Part shown: positions 23,603-32,261 of the stretch, in pieces
Numbering within the stretch: position 1 is the stretch's first letter
Layout: each line of letters starts with the position of its first letter
NCBI GenBank assembly: GCA_040500365.1
Contig: CP148031.1
Span: 3,100,001-3,164,000 of the forward strand
Length of the DNA: 64,000 nucleotides
Direction: 5' to 3'
DNA from: Dehalobacter alkaniphilus
GTDB taxonomy: Bacteria > Bacillota > Desulfitobacteriia > Desulfitobacteriales > Syntrophobotulaceae
Notes under the pieces: model-generated
Told to the model about the DNA's origin: nothing
Database searches by the model: none
What the model saw: only the letters and a program-made list of their open reading frames with translations
Program-made: the position numbers and the translations under genes

Positions 23603-23833
23603 TTATTTTAAAAACATGGTCAGCCCTAGCGAACTTACAAGGAACAAAACGGCAAATACAACACCAAATTTGGCGAATAAGCCTTCCTTTCCTTTGGCAG
23701 CCTTACCGAAAAATTGCTCACCCGCTCCGGTGATCGAACCGGAAAGACCAGCGCTTTTTCCTGGCTGCAGCAGAACTGTGGCGATTAACCCGAGAGAACT
23801 GATAATTAAAATTACAACGATTGCTATTGTCAT
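23603..23833 (-). CDS. secG: SecG, preprotein translocase subunit
   Basis: 76 residues with two membrane helices (MTIAIVVILIISSLGLIA and FGVVFAVLFLVSSLGLTMF) and the conserved VLLQPGKSAGLSG loop. Part of SecYEG. Close to eno as in many Firmicutes. GGGAGGTG is the ribosome binding site. Confidence 0.95.
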   Translation of the reverse strand: MTIAIVVILIISSLGLIATVLLQPGKSAGLSGSITGAGEQFFGKAAKGKEGLFAKFGVVFAVLFLVSSLGLTMFLK

Positions 23834-23950
23834 ATTTTCACCTCCCTCAAAGGTTTAAACCGTTATTTTACCCGGCTTTAACTATTTACAGCATATGTTT
23901 CCCTGGTCGGCATAAAATAGCATGTTTGTCTGATTATGGTCAGTATTGCT

Positions 23951-23979
23951 ATTTTAGCACAGCCCCAGTGTTGACGCAA
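23951..23979 (-). promoter_or_regulatory. secG promoter
   Basis: Minus strand: TTGCGT (23974-23979), 17-bp spacer, TAAAAT (23951-23956) with an upstream TG, giving an extended -10. Positioned about 115 bp before the secG start. Confidence 0.5.
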
Positions 23980-24052
23980 GGGAATACGGCCTGAATGGCC
24001 GATTATTGCGGATGGAATGCCCATAGCCGATTGTGGATGGACCCAGGACTGA

Positions 24053-25330
24053 CTATTTCAGCACGGCTCTGCCTTTGTAGATAGCGGTTAACCCGAGTTC
24101 TTCCTCAATCCGGAGAAGTTCATTATATTTAACCAAACGGTCCGTACGAGCCGGCGCGCCTGTTTTCAGCTGTCCAGCATTGACTGCTACGGCAATATGG
24201 GCCAAAGAGACATCTTCTGTTTCTCCGGACCGATGGGAAATAACCGTGGTATAGCCGGCTCTTTTAGCTATCTCGATCGTATCGAGGGTTTCGGTCAGGG
24301 TGCCAATCTGATTCAGCTTGATTAAGATGGAATTCCCGCACTTCGCCTGAATTCCCCGGCTAAGCCGCGTTGGATTCGTAACAAACAAATCGTCCCCGAC
24401 AAGCTGGATTCTGTTGCCGAGCCGTTGGGTGAGTTTAGCCCAGCCGTCCCAGTCTTCCTCTGACAGACCGTCTTCTATCGAGACAATCGGAAATTTGCTG
24501 CATAAGTCTTCATAGTAGGCGATCATTTCGTCCGCGGTTTTCGTCAATCCTTCGCCTTCCAGAACATATAGGCCGTTTTTATACATTTCGGTAGCCGCTG
24601 CATCAATCGCCAGTGTAACCTCTTCGCCAGGTTTGTAGCCGGCTTTTTGAATGGCATCGACAATGACTTCCAAAGCTTCGGCGTTGGAAGCAAGGTTCGG
24701 CGCAAAGCCGCCTTCATCTCCGATTGCGGTTACCAGACCTTTCCCCTTTAAGACGCTCTTAAGGGTATGGTATATTTCCGAGCCCATTCTCATCGCTTCG
24801 GCAAAGCTGGCTGCTCCGACCGGCATAATCATAAATTCCTGAATATCCACATTGTTGTCGGCATGTTTGCCTCCGTTCAGGATATTCATCATCGGCACGG
24901 GAAGCTCCTTGGCATTAATGCCGCCGATATACTGGTAGAACGGCAGGCCGAGATAAAGAGAGGCCGCTCTGGCTGCAGCCAACGATACGCCCAGAATGGC
25001 ATTAGCTCCAAGCTTGCTCTTGGTTTCCGTTCCGTCGATCTCTTGAAGCGTCCGATCGATCCCCGGCTGATCAAAGACATTGAGTCCTTCCATTTCCAGA
25101 CCAATCACGTCATTGACATTGTCAACCGCCTGAAGAACGCCTTTGCCAAGATAACGGTTCTTGTCCCCGTCGCGCAGTTCCAGAGCCTCAAAAGCTCCGG
25201 TGGAAGCGCCGGACGGCACAGCAGCCCGCCCCATGGTGCCGTCTTCCAGCACAACATCTACTTCAACAGTCGGAAAACCTCTGGAATCAAGGATTTCCCG
25301 TGCAATTACCTGGTCAATAAAACTCATCAT
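24053..25330 (-). CDS. eno: enolase
   Basis: 425 residues from ATG 25330 (MMSFIDQ); GGAG lies five bases upstream, while the earlier ATG at 25366 has no site. Converts 2-phosphoglycerate to phosphoenolpyruvate. Visible motifs: SGASTGAFEALELRDGD, SIEDGLSEEDW, GDDLFVTNP, LIKLNQIGT and SHRSGETED, which hold the Mg2+ ligands and catalytic Lys. Last gene of the glycolytic cluster. Confidence 0.98.
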   Translation of the reverse strand: MMSFIDQVIAREILDSRGFPTVEVDVVLEDGTMGRAAVPSGASTGAFEALELRDGDKNRYLGKGVLQAVDNVNDVIGLEMEGLNVFDQPGIDRTLQEIDGTETKSKLGANAILGVSLAAARAASLYLGLPFYQYIGGINAKELPVPMMNILNGGKHADNNVDIQEFMIMPVGAASFAEAMRMGSEIYHTLKSVLKGKGLVTAIGDEGGFAPNLASNAEALEVIVDAIQKAGYKPGEEVTLAIDAAATEMYKNGLYVLEGEGLTKTADEMIAYYEDLCSKFPIVSIEDGLSEEDWDGWAKLTQRLGNRIQLVGDDLFVTNPTRLSRGIQAKCGNSILIKLNQIGTLTETLDTIEIAKRAGYTTVISHRSGETEDVSLAHIAVAVNAGQLKTGAPARTDRLVKYNELLRIEEELGLTAIYKGRAVLK

Positions 25331-25427
25331 AGTCACTCCTTCATTTTTTTTGATTTTTTTGGGCATACGCTATTGCTAGTACCTTGGTACTGGGTATACA
25401 CCTGGGTTTGTTTGTTTGCCATGGATA

Positions 25428-26978
25428 CTAGTATAAAAGCAAGGATTTACCGGTCATTTCCGCCGGAATATCAAGCTTCAGCAGCTTCAGCATTGTCGGT
25501 GCAATATCGCAGAGACTTCCTCCCTCCCGGAGGGTACGGTCTTTATACGTATCATTCACCAGAATGAACGGTACCTTATTGGTCGTATGCGCTGTAAACG
25601 GTGAATTTGTTTCCTGATCAATCATGCACTCAGCATTTCCATGGTCCGAAGTAATTAACACAGTCCCGCCTTTGGCCTGAACTGCATCAACGATCTTCCC
25701 GATACAAACATCGACAGCTTCCAAGGCCTTGACTGCCGCTAGAAGATATCCGGTATGTCCGATCATATCGGCGTTAGCAAAATTTAAAACAATTACATCA
25801 TATTGATCTTCCCGCACTTTGCTAAGCAGGGCCTCGGTGATGCCATAGGCGCTCATTTCCGGCTGCAGGTTGTAGGTAGGCACTCCCGGTGACGGAATCA
25901 GACAGCGGTCTTCTCCATCTTCAGGTTCCTCTATCCCACCATTGAAAAAGAATGTTACATGCGCATATTTTTCTGTTTCAGCGATGCGAAGCTGCCTTAG
26001 ACCTTTGGCTGCCAGAGCCTCGCCAAGTGTATTTTCGAGGTTTTGCGGCGGAAAAACCACCGGACAGTCAAAGCTGGCATCGTACTCGGTAAGGCAGACA
26101 TAATGCACCCGGGGACGGTTTGTCCGTATAAAACCTTCAAAATTTTCTTCAATAAACGCCCGGGTAATTTCTCTGGCCCGGTCTGCCCGAAAATTAAAGA
26201 AAAGCACACTGTCGTCGTTTTCAATGACCGCCACTGGACGGCCTGATTCATCCGTGATTACGGTCGGGTCAACAAACTCATCGACAATCTTTTTGTCATA
26301 AGCATTCTCTACAGCTGCCAGAGCATTACAGGCCATCGGCCCCTCTCCGGCTACAAGGGCTTTATATGCTTTCTCCACTCTGTCCCAGCGCTTATCTCTG
26401 TCCATCACATAATAACGCCCACTAACTGTAGCAATTTTTCCTCTGCCAAGCTGTTTCAGTTTATTTTCCAGCTGCCGAATAAATTCCTTGGCGCTTTGGG
26501 GAAGAACATCTCTGCCGTCAAGAACCGGATGAATATAAATCTTCTCTACGCCGGCCTCAACCGCCATGTCCAGTAATGCAAACAAATGACGGATATGGGA
26601 ATGGACACCACCGTCCGAAAGCAGCCCCAGCAAGTGAAAAGCTTTTCCGGAATCCCTGGCTCGGGTCATTGCTTCGCGCAGCACTTCATTCTTGACAAGG
26701 TCTCCTTCGTCCATTGCCTTGAAGATCCGTGTCAGTTCCTGATAGACGACCCGGCCGGCGCCAATGTTTAAGTGGCCGACCTCCGAATTGCCCATTTGTC
26801 CTTCCGGCAATCCCACTGCAGCACCCGAAGCGTTAAGAAGAGTATGTGGATAACTTTCCTGCAAACGGGAAAAATTCGGGATCTTTGCAAGCAGCGTTGC
26901 ATTTCCATTCTTTTCTTTGCTACAGCCCCAACCGTCCAGGATCATCAGCAGGAGCGGCCTCCCTGTTGCCTCGGACAT
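25428..26978 (-). CDS. gpmI: 2,3-bisphosphoglycerate-independent phosphoglycerate mutase
   Basis: 516 residues from ATG 26978 (MSEATGRPLL); GAGGTG precedes it. Alkaline-phosphatase fold: MILDGWG at the start, phospho-serine motif GQMGNSEVGHLNIGAGR, and C-terminal metal motifs (NFANADMIGHTG, TSDHGNAE). It is Mn2+-dependent and interconverts 3- and 2-phosphoglycerate. Five bases separate its start from the tpiA stop. Confidence 0.98.
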   Translation of the reverse strand: MSEATGRPLLLMILDGWGCSKEKNGNATLLAKIPNFSRLQESYPHTLLNASGAAVGLPEGQMGNSEVGHLNIGAGRVVYQELTRIFKAMDEGDLVKNEVLREAMTRARDSGKAFHLLGLLSDGGVHSHIRHLFALLDMAVEAGVEKIYIHPVLDGRDVLPQSAKEFIRQLENKLKQLGRGKIATVSGRYYVMDRDKRWDRVEKAYKALVAGEGPMACNALAAVENAYDKKIVDEFVDPTVITDESGRPVAVIENDDSVLFFNFRADRAREITRAFIEENFEGFIRTNRPRVHYVCLTEYDASFDCPVVFPPQNLENTLGEALAAKGLRQLRIAETEKYAHVTFFFNGGIEEPEDGEDRCLIPSPGVPTYNLQPEMSAYGITEALLSKVREDQYDVIVLNFANADMIGHTGYLLAAVKALEAVDVCIGKIVDAVQAKGGTVLITSDHGNAECMIDQETNSPFTAHTTNKVPFILVNDTYKDRTLREGGSLCDIAPTMLKLLKLDIPAEMTGKSLLLY

Positions 26979-26983
26979 CAAAA

Positions 26984-27748
26984 TCACCTCACGCTGCCAA
27001 TCAGTTCAGTAAATCCAAGGAAGTCCAGACTTGCTCCACCGACCAGCGCACCATCAATATCCGGCTGATCCATCAGTTCGGCGATATTGGAACCCTTGAC
27101 ACTTCCACCGTATAAAATTCGTATTTCCTGAGCGGCTTCAGCGGAGAGCCTCGCCAGGGTGGTACGGATTGCGGCACACATTTCCTGGGCATCCTGCGGA
27201 GAGGCTGTCCTGCCTGTTCCGATAGCCCAAATGGGTTCATATGCAACAACAATCTTTCTGATTGCTTCAGGACTCAACTCCCTGAGGGCATTCTCAACCT
27301 GCCCTTGCACAAAGACTAGGGCCTGACCTGCTTCTCTCAAAGCCAAGTTCTCACCGACACACAGAATTGGCGTCAGTCCAAAGTCCAGTGCGGTCTTAAC
27401 TTTTCTTGCTATAAGCGCGTCATCTTCTTTAAAATATTCCCTGCGTTCCGAGTGGCCGATAATCACATAGGTACAGGCTAGCTCTGTCAGCATAAGCGGC
27501 GATATCTCTCCGGTATACGCGCCTTGTGTCTCATAATACATATTTTGGGCGCCAATATGGATGATACTCTCTTCAAGTTCATCCTTTAAGGCAGCCAGCG
27601 CAGTAAACGGTGCACAAATTACCATTTCCGCGTTTGTTCCATTTTCCAGTTTCTCCAAATTTTCCAACAGTCCCGCGGCAAAATCTTTGGCTTCCTGTAC
27701 CGTCTTATACATCTTCCAATTACCTGCAATGATCGGCTTTCTTGTCAT
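26984..27748 (-). CDS. tpiA: triosephosphate isomerase
   Basis: 254 residues, TIM barrel. Catalytic parts: NWKMYK (Lys), GHSERREYF (His) and AYEPIWAIGTG (Glu). GGSVKGSN binds the phosphate. Second gene of the pgk-tpiA-gpmI-eno cluster. Confidence 0.98.
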   Translation of the reverse strand: MTRKPIIAGNWKMYKTVQEAKDFAAGLLENLEKLENGTNAEMVICAPFTALAALKDELEESIIHIGAQNMYYETQGAYTGEISPLMLTELACTYVIIGHSERREYFKEDDALIARKVKTALDFGLTPILCVGENLALREAGQALVFVQGQVENALRELSPEAIRKIVVAYEPIWAIGTGRTASPQDAQEMCAAIRTTLARLSAEAAQEIRILYGGSVKGSNIAELMDQPDIDGALVGGASLDFLGFTELIGSVR

Positions 27749-27880
27749 CAGAGACCCCTCCCATAGCTTTTTTATCTGTAATATATTCCTATGCCTGATA
27801 TTTTTATATCTTATTTTGTGATATTCATATCTCGTAGACTGATTCTTTAAATTCCGCTAATACCTGAAATTGAGTCAATT

Positions 27881-29074
27881 TCAGTTTTCAGTTTTTTCTT
27901 TTAGTACTGCTACACCCGGCAGAATCTTTCCTTCCAGGAATTCGAGCGAAGCTCCCCCTCCGGTAGAAATATGCGTCAGTTTTTCTGCCACACCTACTTT
28001 TTCCACAGCAGCAACAGAGTCCCCACCTCCGACAATCGTTGTTCCCTGGCATCTAGCCATCGCCAGCGCGATTTGTTCCGTGCCCCGCGCAAAGTTTTCC
28101 ATTTCAAATACGCCCATCGGGCCGTTCCATATGACAGTCTTCGCAGGCAGAATCGCCTCTGCAAATAATTCAGCACTTGCCGGGCCAATATCCAAAGCCA
28201 TTTCTTCCGGAAGAATATTGGAGACCTCTGCAACTCTGAACGGGGCGTCCGCTTTGAACTCCAGCGTAACGACTACATCCTGCGGGAGCATCAGTTTTAC
28301 GCCGGTACTCTCGGCCTGCCGGAGAAGTTCGGCGGCCAGTTCCACCTTGTCCTCTTCAATCAGTGATTTCCCGACTTCCAGGCCCTGTGCCTTCAGGAAC
28401 GTATTGGCCATCCCGCCTCCGATGATCAGAACATCCACCTTTTTCAGCAGATTTTCTATGACACCAATTTTATCACTGACCTTTGCTCCACCAATAATCG
28501 CAGCAAATGGTCTGGTCGGCTGACCGAGCACCTGGCCAAGGATGTCCACTTCTTTTTTCATCAAGAATCCAGCATAAGCAGGTATATATTGGGCTATCCC
28601 TTCAGTTGAGGCATGCGCCCGGTGCGCCGCTCCAAACGCGTCATTCACGTAGATATCGGCTAAGCCGGCCAGGCTGCGTGCAAAATCAGGATCATTCTTT
28701 TCCTCTTCCTCATGAAATCTGACATTTTCCAGAAGCAGAACCTGCCCATCTTCCATATGTTCAACCAGCGCTGCAACCTTGGGCCCGATGCAATCAGGAG
28801 CGAGCTTCACTTCGGTTTCCAACAGAATGCCTAAATGTGCTGCTGCAAGTGCCAGTGAATATTTGGGATTGACTTTGCCTTTGGGTCTTCCGAGGTGGGA
28901 AGCCAAAATGACTTTAGCACCGTTTTCTTTCAGATAACGGATCGTCGGAAGTGCAGCCCTGATTCTGGTATCATCCGTAATATTTTGCTGATCGTCCATC
29001 GGCACATTAAAATCCACGCGTACGAAAACACACTTTCCCTTTACGTCTATTTCATCGATTCCGATTTTATTCAT
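27881..29074 (-). CDS. pgk: phosphoglycerate kinase
   Basis: 397 residues from ATG 29074 (MNKIGIDEID); GGGAG upstream excludes the longer frame. Motifs: VFVRVDFNVPMD, SHLGRPKG, IIGGAKVSDKIGV and GGGDSVAAVEKVG. Makes ATP from 1,3-bisphosphoglycerate. First gene of the cluster; no gap (glyceraldehyde-3-phosphate dehydrogenase) or cggR gene precedes it. Confidence 0.98.
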   Translation of the reverse strand: MNKIGIDEIDVKGKCVFVRVDFNVPMDDQQNITDDTRIRAALPTIRYLKENGAKVILASHLGRPKGKVNPKYSLALAAAHLGILLETEVKLAPDCIGPKVAALVEHMEDGQVLLLENVRFHEEEEKNDPDFARSLAGLADIYVNDAFGAAHRAHASTEGIAQYIPAYAGFLMKKEVDILGQVLGQPTRPFAAIIGGAKVSDKIGVIENLLKKVDVLIIGGGMANTFLKAQGLEVGKSLIEEDKVELAAELLRQAESTGVKLMLPQDVVVTLEFKADAPFRVAEVSNILPEEMALDIGPASAELFAEAILPAKTVIWNGPMGVFEMENFARGTEQIALAMARCQGTTIVGGGDSVAAVEKVGVAEKLTHISTGGGASLEFLEGKILPGVAVLKEKTEN

Positions 29075-29186
29075 CGTTATATCTCCCTCTTTTTCTTTCA
29101 TATGTTTGGAGAACAGGTTTAGTTTCCCTTTTCCCTTATTTTCTTATTCGGTCGTATGCTCAGAATATCATTTCCCGGATTCCTTC

Positions 29187-29231
29187 TGTTCAAATGAACA
29201 TATTTGTTTGTTTTTATGTTTTATTTTAACA
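29187..29231 (-). promoter_or_regulatory. pgk-operon promoter and candidate operator
   Basis: Minus strand: TGTTAAAAT (extended -10; 29223-29231). About 23 bp downstream lies a perfect dyad TGTTCA-TT-TGAACA (29187-29200), where a repressor would block the polymerase. The regulator is unknown. Confidence 0.45.
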
Positions 29232-29312
29232 TGTTTTTGTTTGTTTGCGCATGTTTTTTTCATTAGGCAATTCATATTCACAGAATCTTCGTTCGGCATT
29301 AGGCCACCATCA

Positions 29313-29338
29313 AAAAAACTGGCCGTAGCCAGTTTTTT
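29313..29338. terminator. bidirectional terminator between trkH and pgk regions
   Basis: A-tract plus ACTGGC-CGTA-GCCAGT plus T-tract; T-runs exist on both strands. It ends the trkA-trkH transcript, 21 bp beyond the trkH stop. Confidence 0.85.
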
Positions 29339-29358
29339 GAGATAAGCTTACCAGCAGC

Positions 29359-30813
29359 TTACCAGCTTTTTTTCGATTTCCAAAACTCCGGCGTTAGAAA
29401 GACCAGCAGGGTAAAGAGTTCCAGCCTGCCCAGCAGCATACACGCTGTCAAAACAATTTTCCCGAAAGGTTCAATCGGTGCATAGGTAAACATCGGTCCG
29501 ACGACGCCAAACCCTGGTCCAACGTTGCTGAGATTCGCAATAACTGCCGACATCGCATCAAAAGGCTCCAGACCTGTACCGGCCAAAAGAATAGACCCGA
29601 TAGCAAACGTCAGGAAGTAAACGAAGAAAAACCGTCCCACATTACTCAGCACTGTCGTGTCAATCACTTTATCCTGAACAACAATATTGACTACCAAGCG
29701 CGGATGGATCGCTTGTCTGAGCTGAGCCAGACCCATTTTGACCAATAAAATTACTCTGGACACTTTTAAACCACCGGCAGTGGATCCGGCACTCGCGCCG
29801 ATGAACATTAAAAAAAATAAAATCAATTTTGCTAGCCCCGACCACTGGTCAAAATCAGTAGATGCAAATCCGGTAGTCGTCATCAGCGTTACCACTTGAA
29901 AGACGGAATGTCTCAGAGCAGCAAGTGATCCCCAGCCCTGCTGGATGACAAGTGAACCGGTGATAATGAGCGTAGACACAACAACTATTAAAAAATAATA
30001 TTTCAATTCCGTATCTTTGAGCGGACGCAAAGAACGTTTCCGCCAAGCCTGGACGAAAAGACTGAAGTTTGAACCTGCGATAAACATGAAAATGGTCAGA
30101 ACAAGCTCAATAGGGAAAGAATTGTAGGCAGCAATACTTGCCGAGCGCGTGGAGAAGCCGCCTGTCGCCACAGTGGCAAAGGCATGGTTCACCGCATCAA
30201 AAAGGGACATCCCCGCGAACAACAGCAGCACAATCGTCGCCACTGTAAGCCCTGCGTAGATCCCCCAGAGAATCAGCGCAGTATCTTTGATTCTCGGAAC
30301 AATCTTCTCGGAAATCGGTCCAGGGACTTCGGAGTTAAAGATGTGGACTGCCCCAATGCCAAGGTTCGGGAGGAGTACAATAAACATCACGATGATCCCC
30401 ATCCCGCCCATCCAGTGGGTCAGGCTGCGCCAGAAAAGAATGCTCCTGGGCAGAACCTCCAGATTACTCAATACGCTTGATCCCGTCGTTGTCAGGCCGG
30501 AAACCACTTCGAATAACGCATCAATATAGGTTGGAACGACGCCGGAAATAATAAAAGGTAGCGCCCCAAACAGCGACGCAAAAATCCAGGCTCCCCCGAC
30601 AACTGCAAAGCCTTCCCGCACGCTAATTTTGCCTTCAACTTTTCCATGCAGGCGCATAACTGTTCCGACAATGACGGTAACGCAAAAAGAAATTAGAAAA
30701 GCCCAGCCGACCTTCTCTTGAAAGAACAGTGCAACAGCAATCGGAACAACCATGGCAAAACTGTAGGCAATCAAGAACCTTCCCAAGATATTTTCCAGCA
30801 GCGTAAAATTCAT
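29359..30813 (-). CDS. trkH: TrkH potassium uptake channel
   Basis: 484 residues, about ten membrane helices in four M1-P-M2 repeats. The selectivity turns are visible as TTTGSSVL, ATVATGGFST, TTTGFASTDF and SNVGPGFG. With TrkA it imports K+. It follows trkA by 15 bp. Confidence 0.95.
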   Translation of the reverse strand: MNFTLLENILGRFLIAYSFAMVVPIAVALFFQEKVGWAFLISFCVTVIVGTVMRLHGKVEGKISVREGFAVVGGAWIFASLFGALPFIISGVVPTYIDALFEVVSGLTTTGSSVLSNLEVLPRSILFWRSLTHWMGGMGIIVMFIVLLPNLGIGAVHIFNSEVPGPISEKIVPRIKDTALILWGIYAGLTVATIVLLLFAGMSLFDAVNHAFATVATGGFSTRSASIAAYNSFPIELVLTIFMFIAGSNFSLFVQAWRKRSLRPLKDTELKYYFLIVVVSTLIITGSLVIQQGWGSLAALRHSVFQVVTLMTTTGFASTDFDQWSGLAKLILFFLMFIGASAGSTAGGLKVSRVILLVKMGLAQLRQAIHPRLVVNIVVQDKVIDTTVLSNVGRFFFVYFLTFAIGSILLAGTGLEPFDAMSAVIANLSNVGPGFGVVGPMFTYAPIEPFGKIVLTACMLLGRLELFTLLVFLTPEFWKSKKSW

Positions 30814-30828
30814 GATCCTGATTCTCCG

Positions 30829-32160
30829 TTAAAAGAATTTATTGACCTTAATGATCGTATCAGGCAGTGCAAAGATTATCGCCTGGTCACCGGGCATCAG
30901 AACGGATTCACCGTTTGGCACGTAAACCCGACCTTGATGCAGGACTGCTCCAACCAGACAATTGTAGGGAAACCTGACCTCTTTCAGCTTCTTGCCGGCA
31001 ACTTTGGACGTCGGAGATATGCCGATTTCCATAGCCTGCGCTTTGGCCCCTTCCAGCAGAGCCACGGAAATAAATTTACCCCTGCGGACCTGGCTCAGAA
31101 TAAAACCGGCTGTGATCAATCTTGGTGATAAGACAGAATCCACTCCTACCTTTTCCATCAGGGGAATATACTCCGTTCTTCCTACCCGGCAAATTGTTTT
31201 CTGGGCACCCAGATCTTTGGCCATTAGGGCCAGAAGCAGATTCAGCTTATCGTCATCTGTCAGACAGACTACGGCATCGGCATCTCCGACCCCTTCTTCC
31301 ATCAACAGATCAACATCGGTTCCTTCTCCGCAGTACACAGTTCCCTTTTTGAGGCTTTTGGCCAAAGCCTGACACCGTTCCGGATTCTTGTCGATCACCT
31401 TGACGATCATACCTGCCTTTTCGAGCAGAACGGCCAGATTGCGGCCAATTCGGCCGGCTCCGATGATCATGACTTTCTTGACCGGGACCATCTTTTCGGT
31501 AAACTCATCCTGGATCTCATTTAAAGCTTGCGGATCGCCGACAAGAAAAACATTGTCGCTTGGCTTCAGCATCTCCGCGCCGTTCGGTATGATCATCCTG
31601 TTTTTACGCAGAATGCCAACAATTAAAATATCTTTTGGAAGATCCAGTTCGGAAATCGGGATATTTGTATGCGGTGATTCTGGCCGGATCCTTACTTCCA
31701 ACAACCTGACTTTTCCATCGGCAAAATCTTCGACCTCTAGTGCTGCCGGAATAAATAAGATCCTGCTTATTTCAACCGCGGTAACATGTTCAGGGTTAAT
31801 CGTCAGATCGATTCCCAAAGAACGATGGAATTCGGATTCCTCGTTACCAATATATTCGCTATTACGGATTCGGGCGATTGTTTGATGTATTCCGGCCTGT
31901 TTCGCGGCCATACACGCTACCATGTTCACTTCATCACTGTCGGTGACCGCAATCATCAAGTCTGCCGACCGGACATCCGCGTTCATCAAGACCCTGGGGC
32001 TCGCTCCATTTCCTTGAATAGTCATGACATCAAGGCTGTTTTGGATAATATTCCGGCGTGTTTCATCTTCCTCAATAACAATGACATCATGGTCTTCATC
32101 AACGAGGTACTGCGCCAGACCGAAACCAACCTTTCCAGCTCCCACAATGACTACCCGCAC
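30829..32160 (-). CDS. trkA: TrkA, regulatory subunit of K+ uptake
   Basis: 443 residues from GTG 32160; GGAGGGG is seven bases upstream, so the longer frame is not used. Two RCK modules, each with a nucleotide-binding turn: GAGKVG at the start and GAGRIG near residue 230, each followed by a C-terminal ligand subdomain. NAD(H) or ATP binding gates TrkH. It stands before trkH in the same operon. Confidence 0.95.
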   Translation of the reverse strand: MRVVIVGAGKVGFGLAQYLVDEDHDVIVIEEDETRRNIIQNSLDVMTIQGNGASPRVLMNADVRSADLMIAVTDSDEVNMVACMAAKQAGIHQTIARIRNSEYIGNEESEFHRSLGIDLTINPEHVTAVEISRILFIPAALEVEDFADGKVRLLEVRIRPESPHTNIPISELDLPKDILIVGILRKNRMIIPNGAEMLKPSDNVFLVGDPQALNEIQDEFTEKMVPVKKVMIIGAGRIGRNLAVLLEKAGMIVKVIDKNPERCQALAKSLKKGTVYCGEGTDVDLLMEEGVGDADAVVCLTDDDKLNLLLALMAKDLGAQKTICRVGRTEYIPLMEKVGVDSVLSPRLITAGFILSQVRRGKFISVALLEGAKAQAMEIGISPTSKVAGKKLKEVRFPYNCLVGAVLHQGRVYVPNGESVLMPGDQAIIFALPDTIIKVNKFF

Positions 32161-32261
32161 GTTAACCCCTCCGGTTCCTATTACTGTTTTAGAGCTACAA
32201 TATAGCACAAACCAAAGATTTTCAACAGTGTTTTCTCATGATTTGTGAAATTAATTTACAT

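Noticed and set aside
24767..25567. Plus-strand 266-aa frame opposite enolase
   Set aside because: Shadow of eno on the other strand; no ribosome binding site and no recognisable domain.
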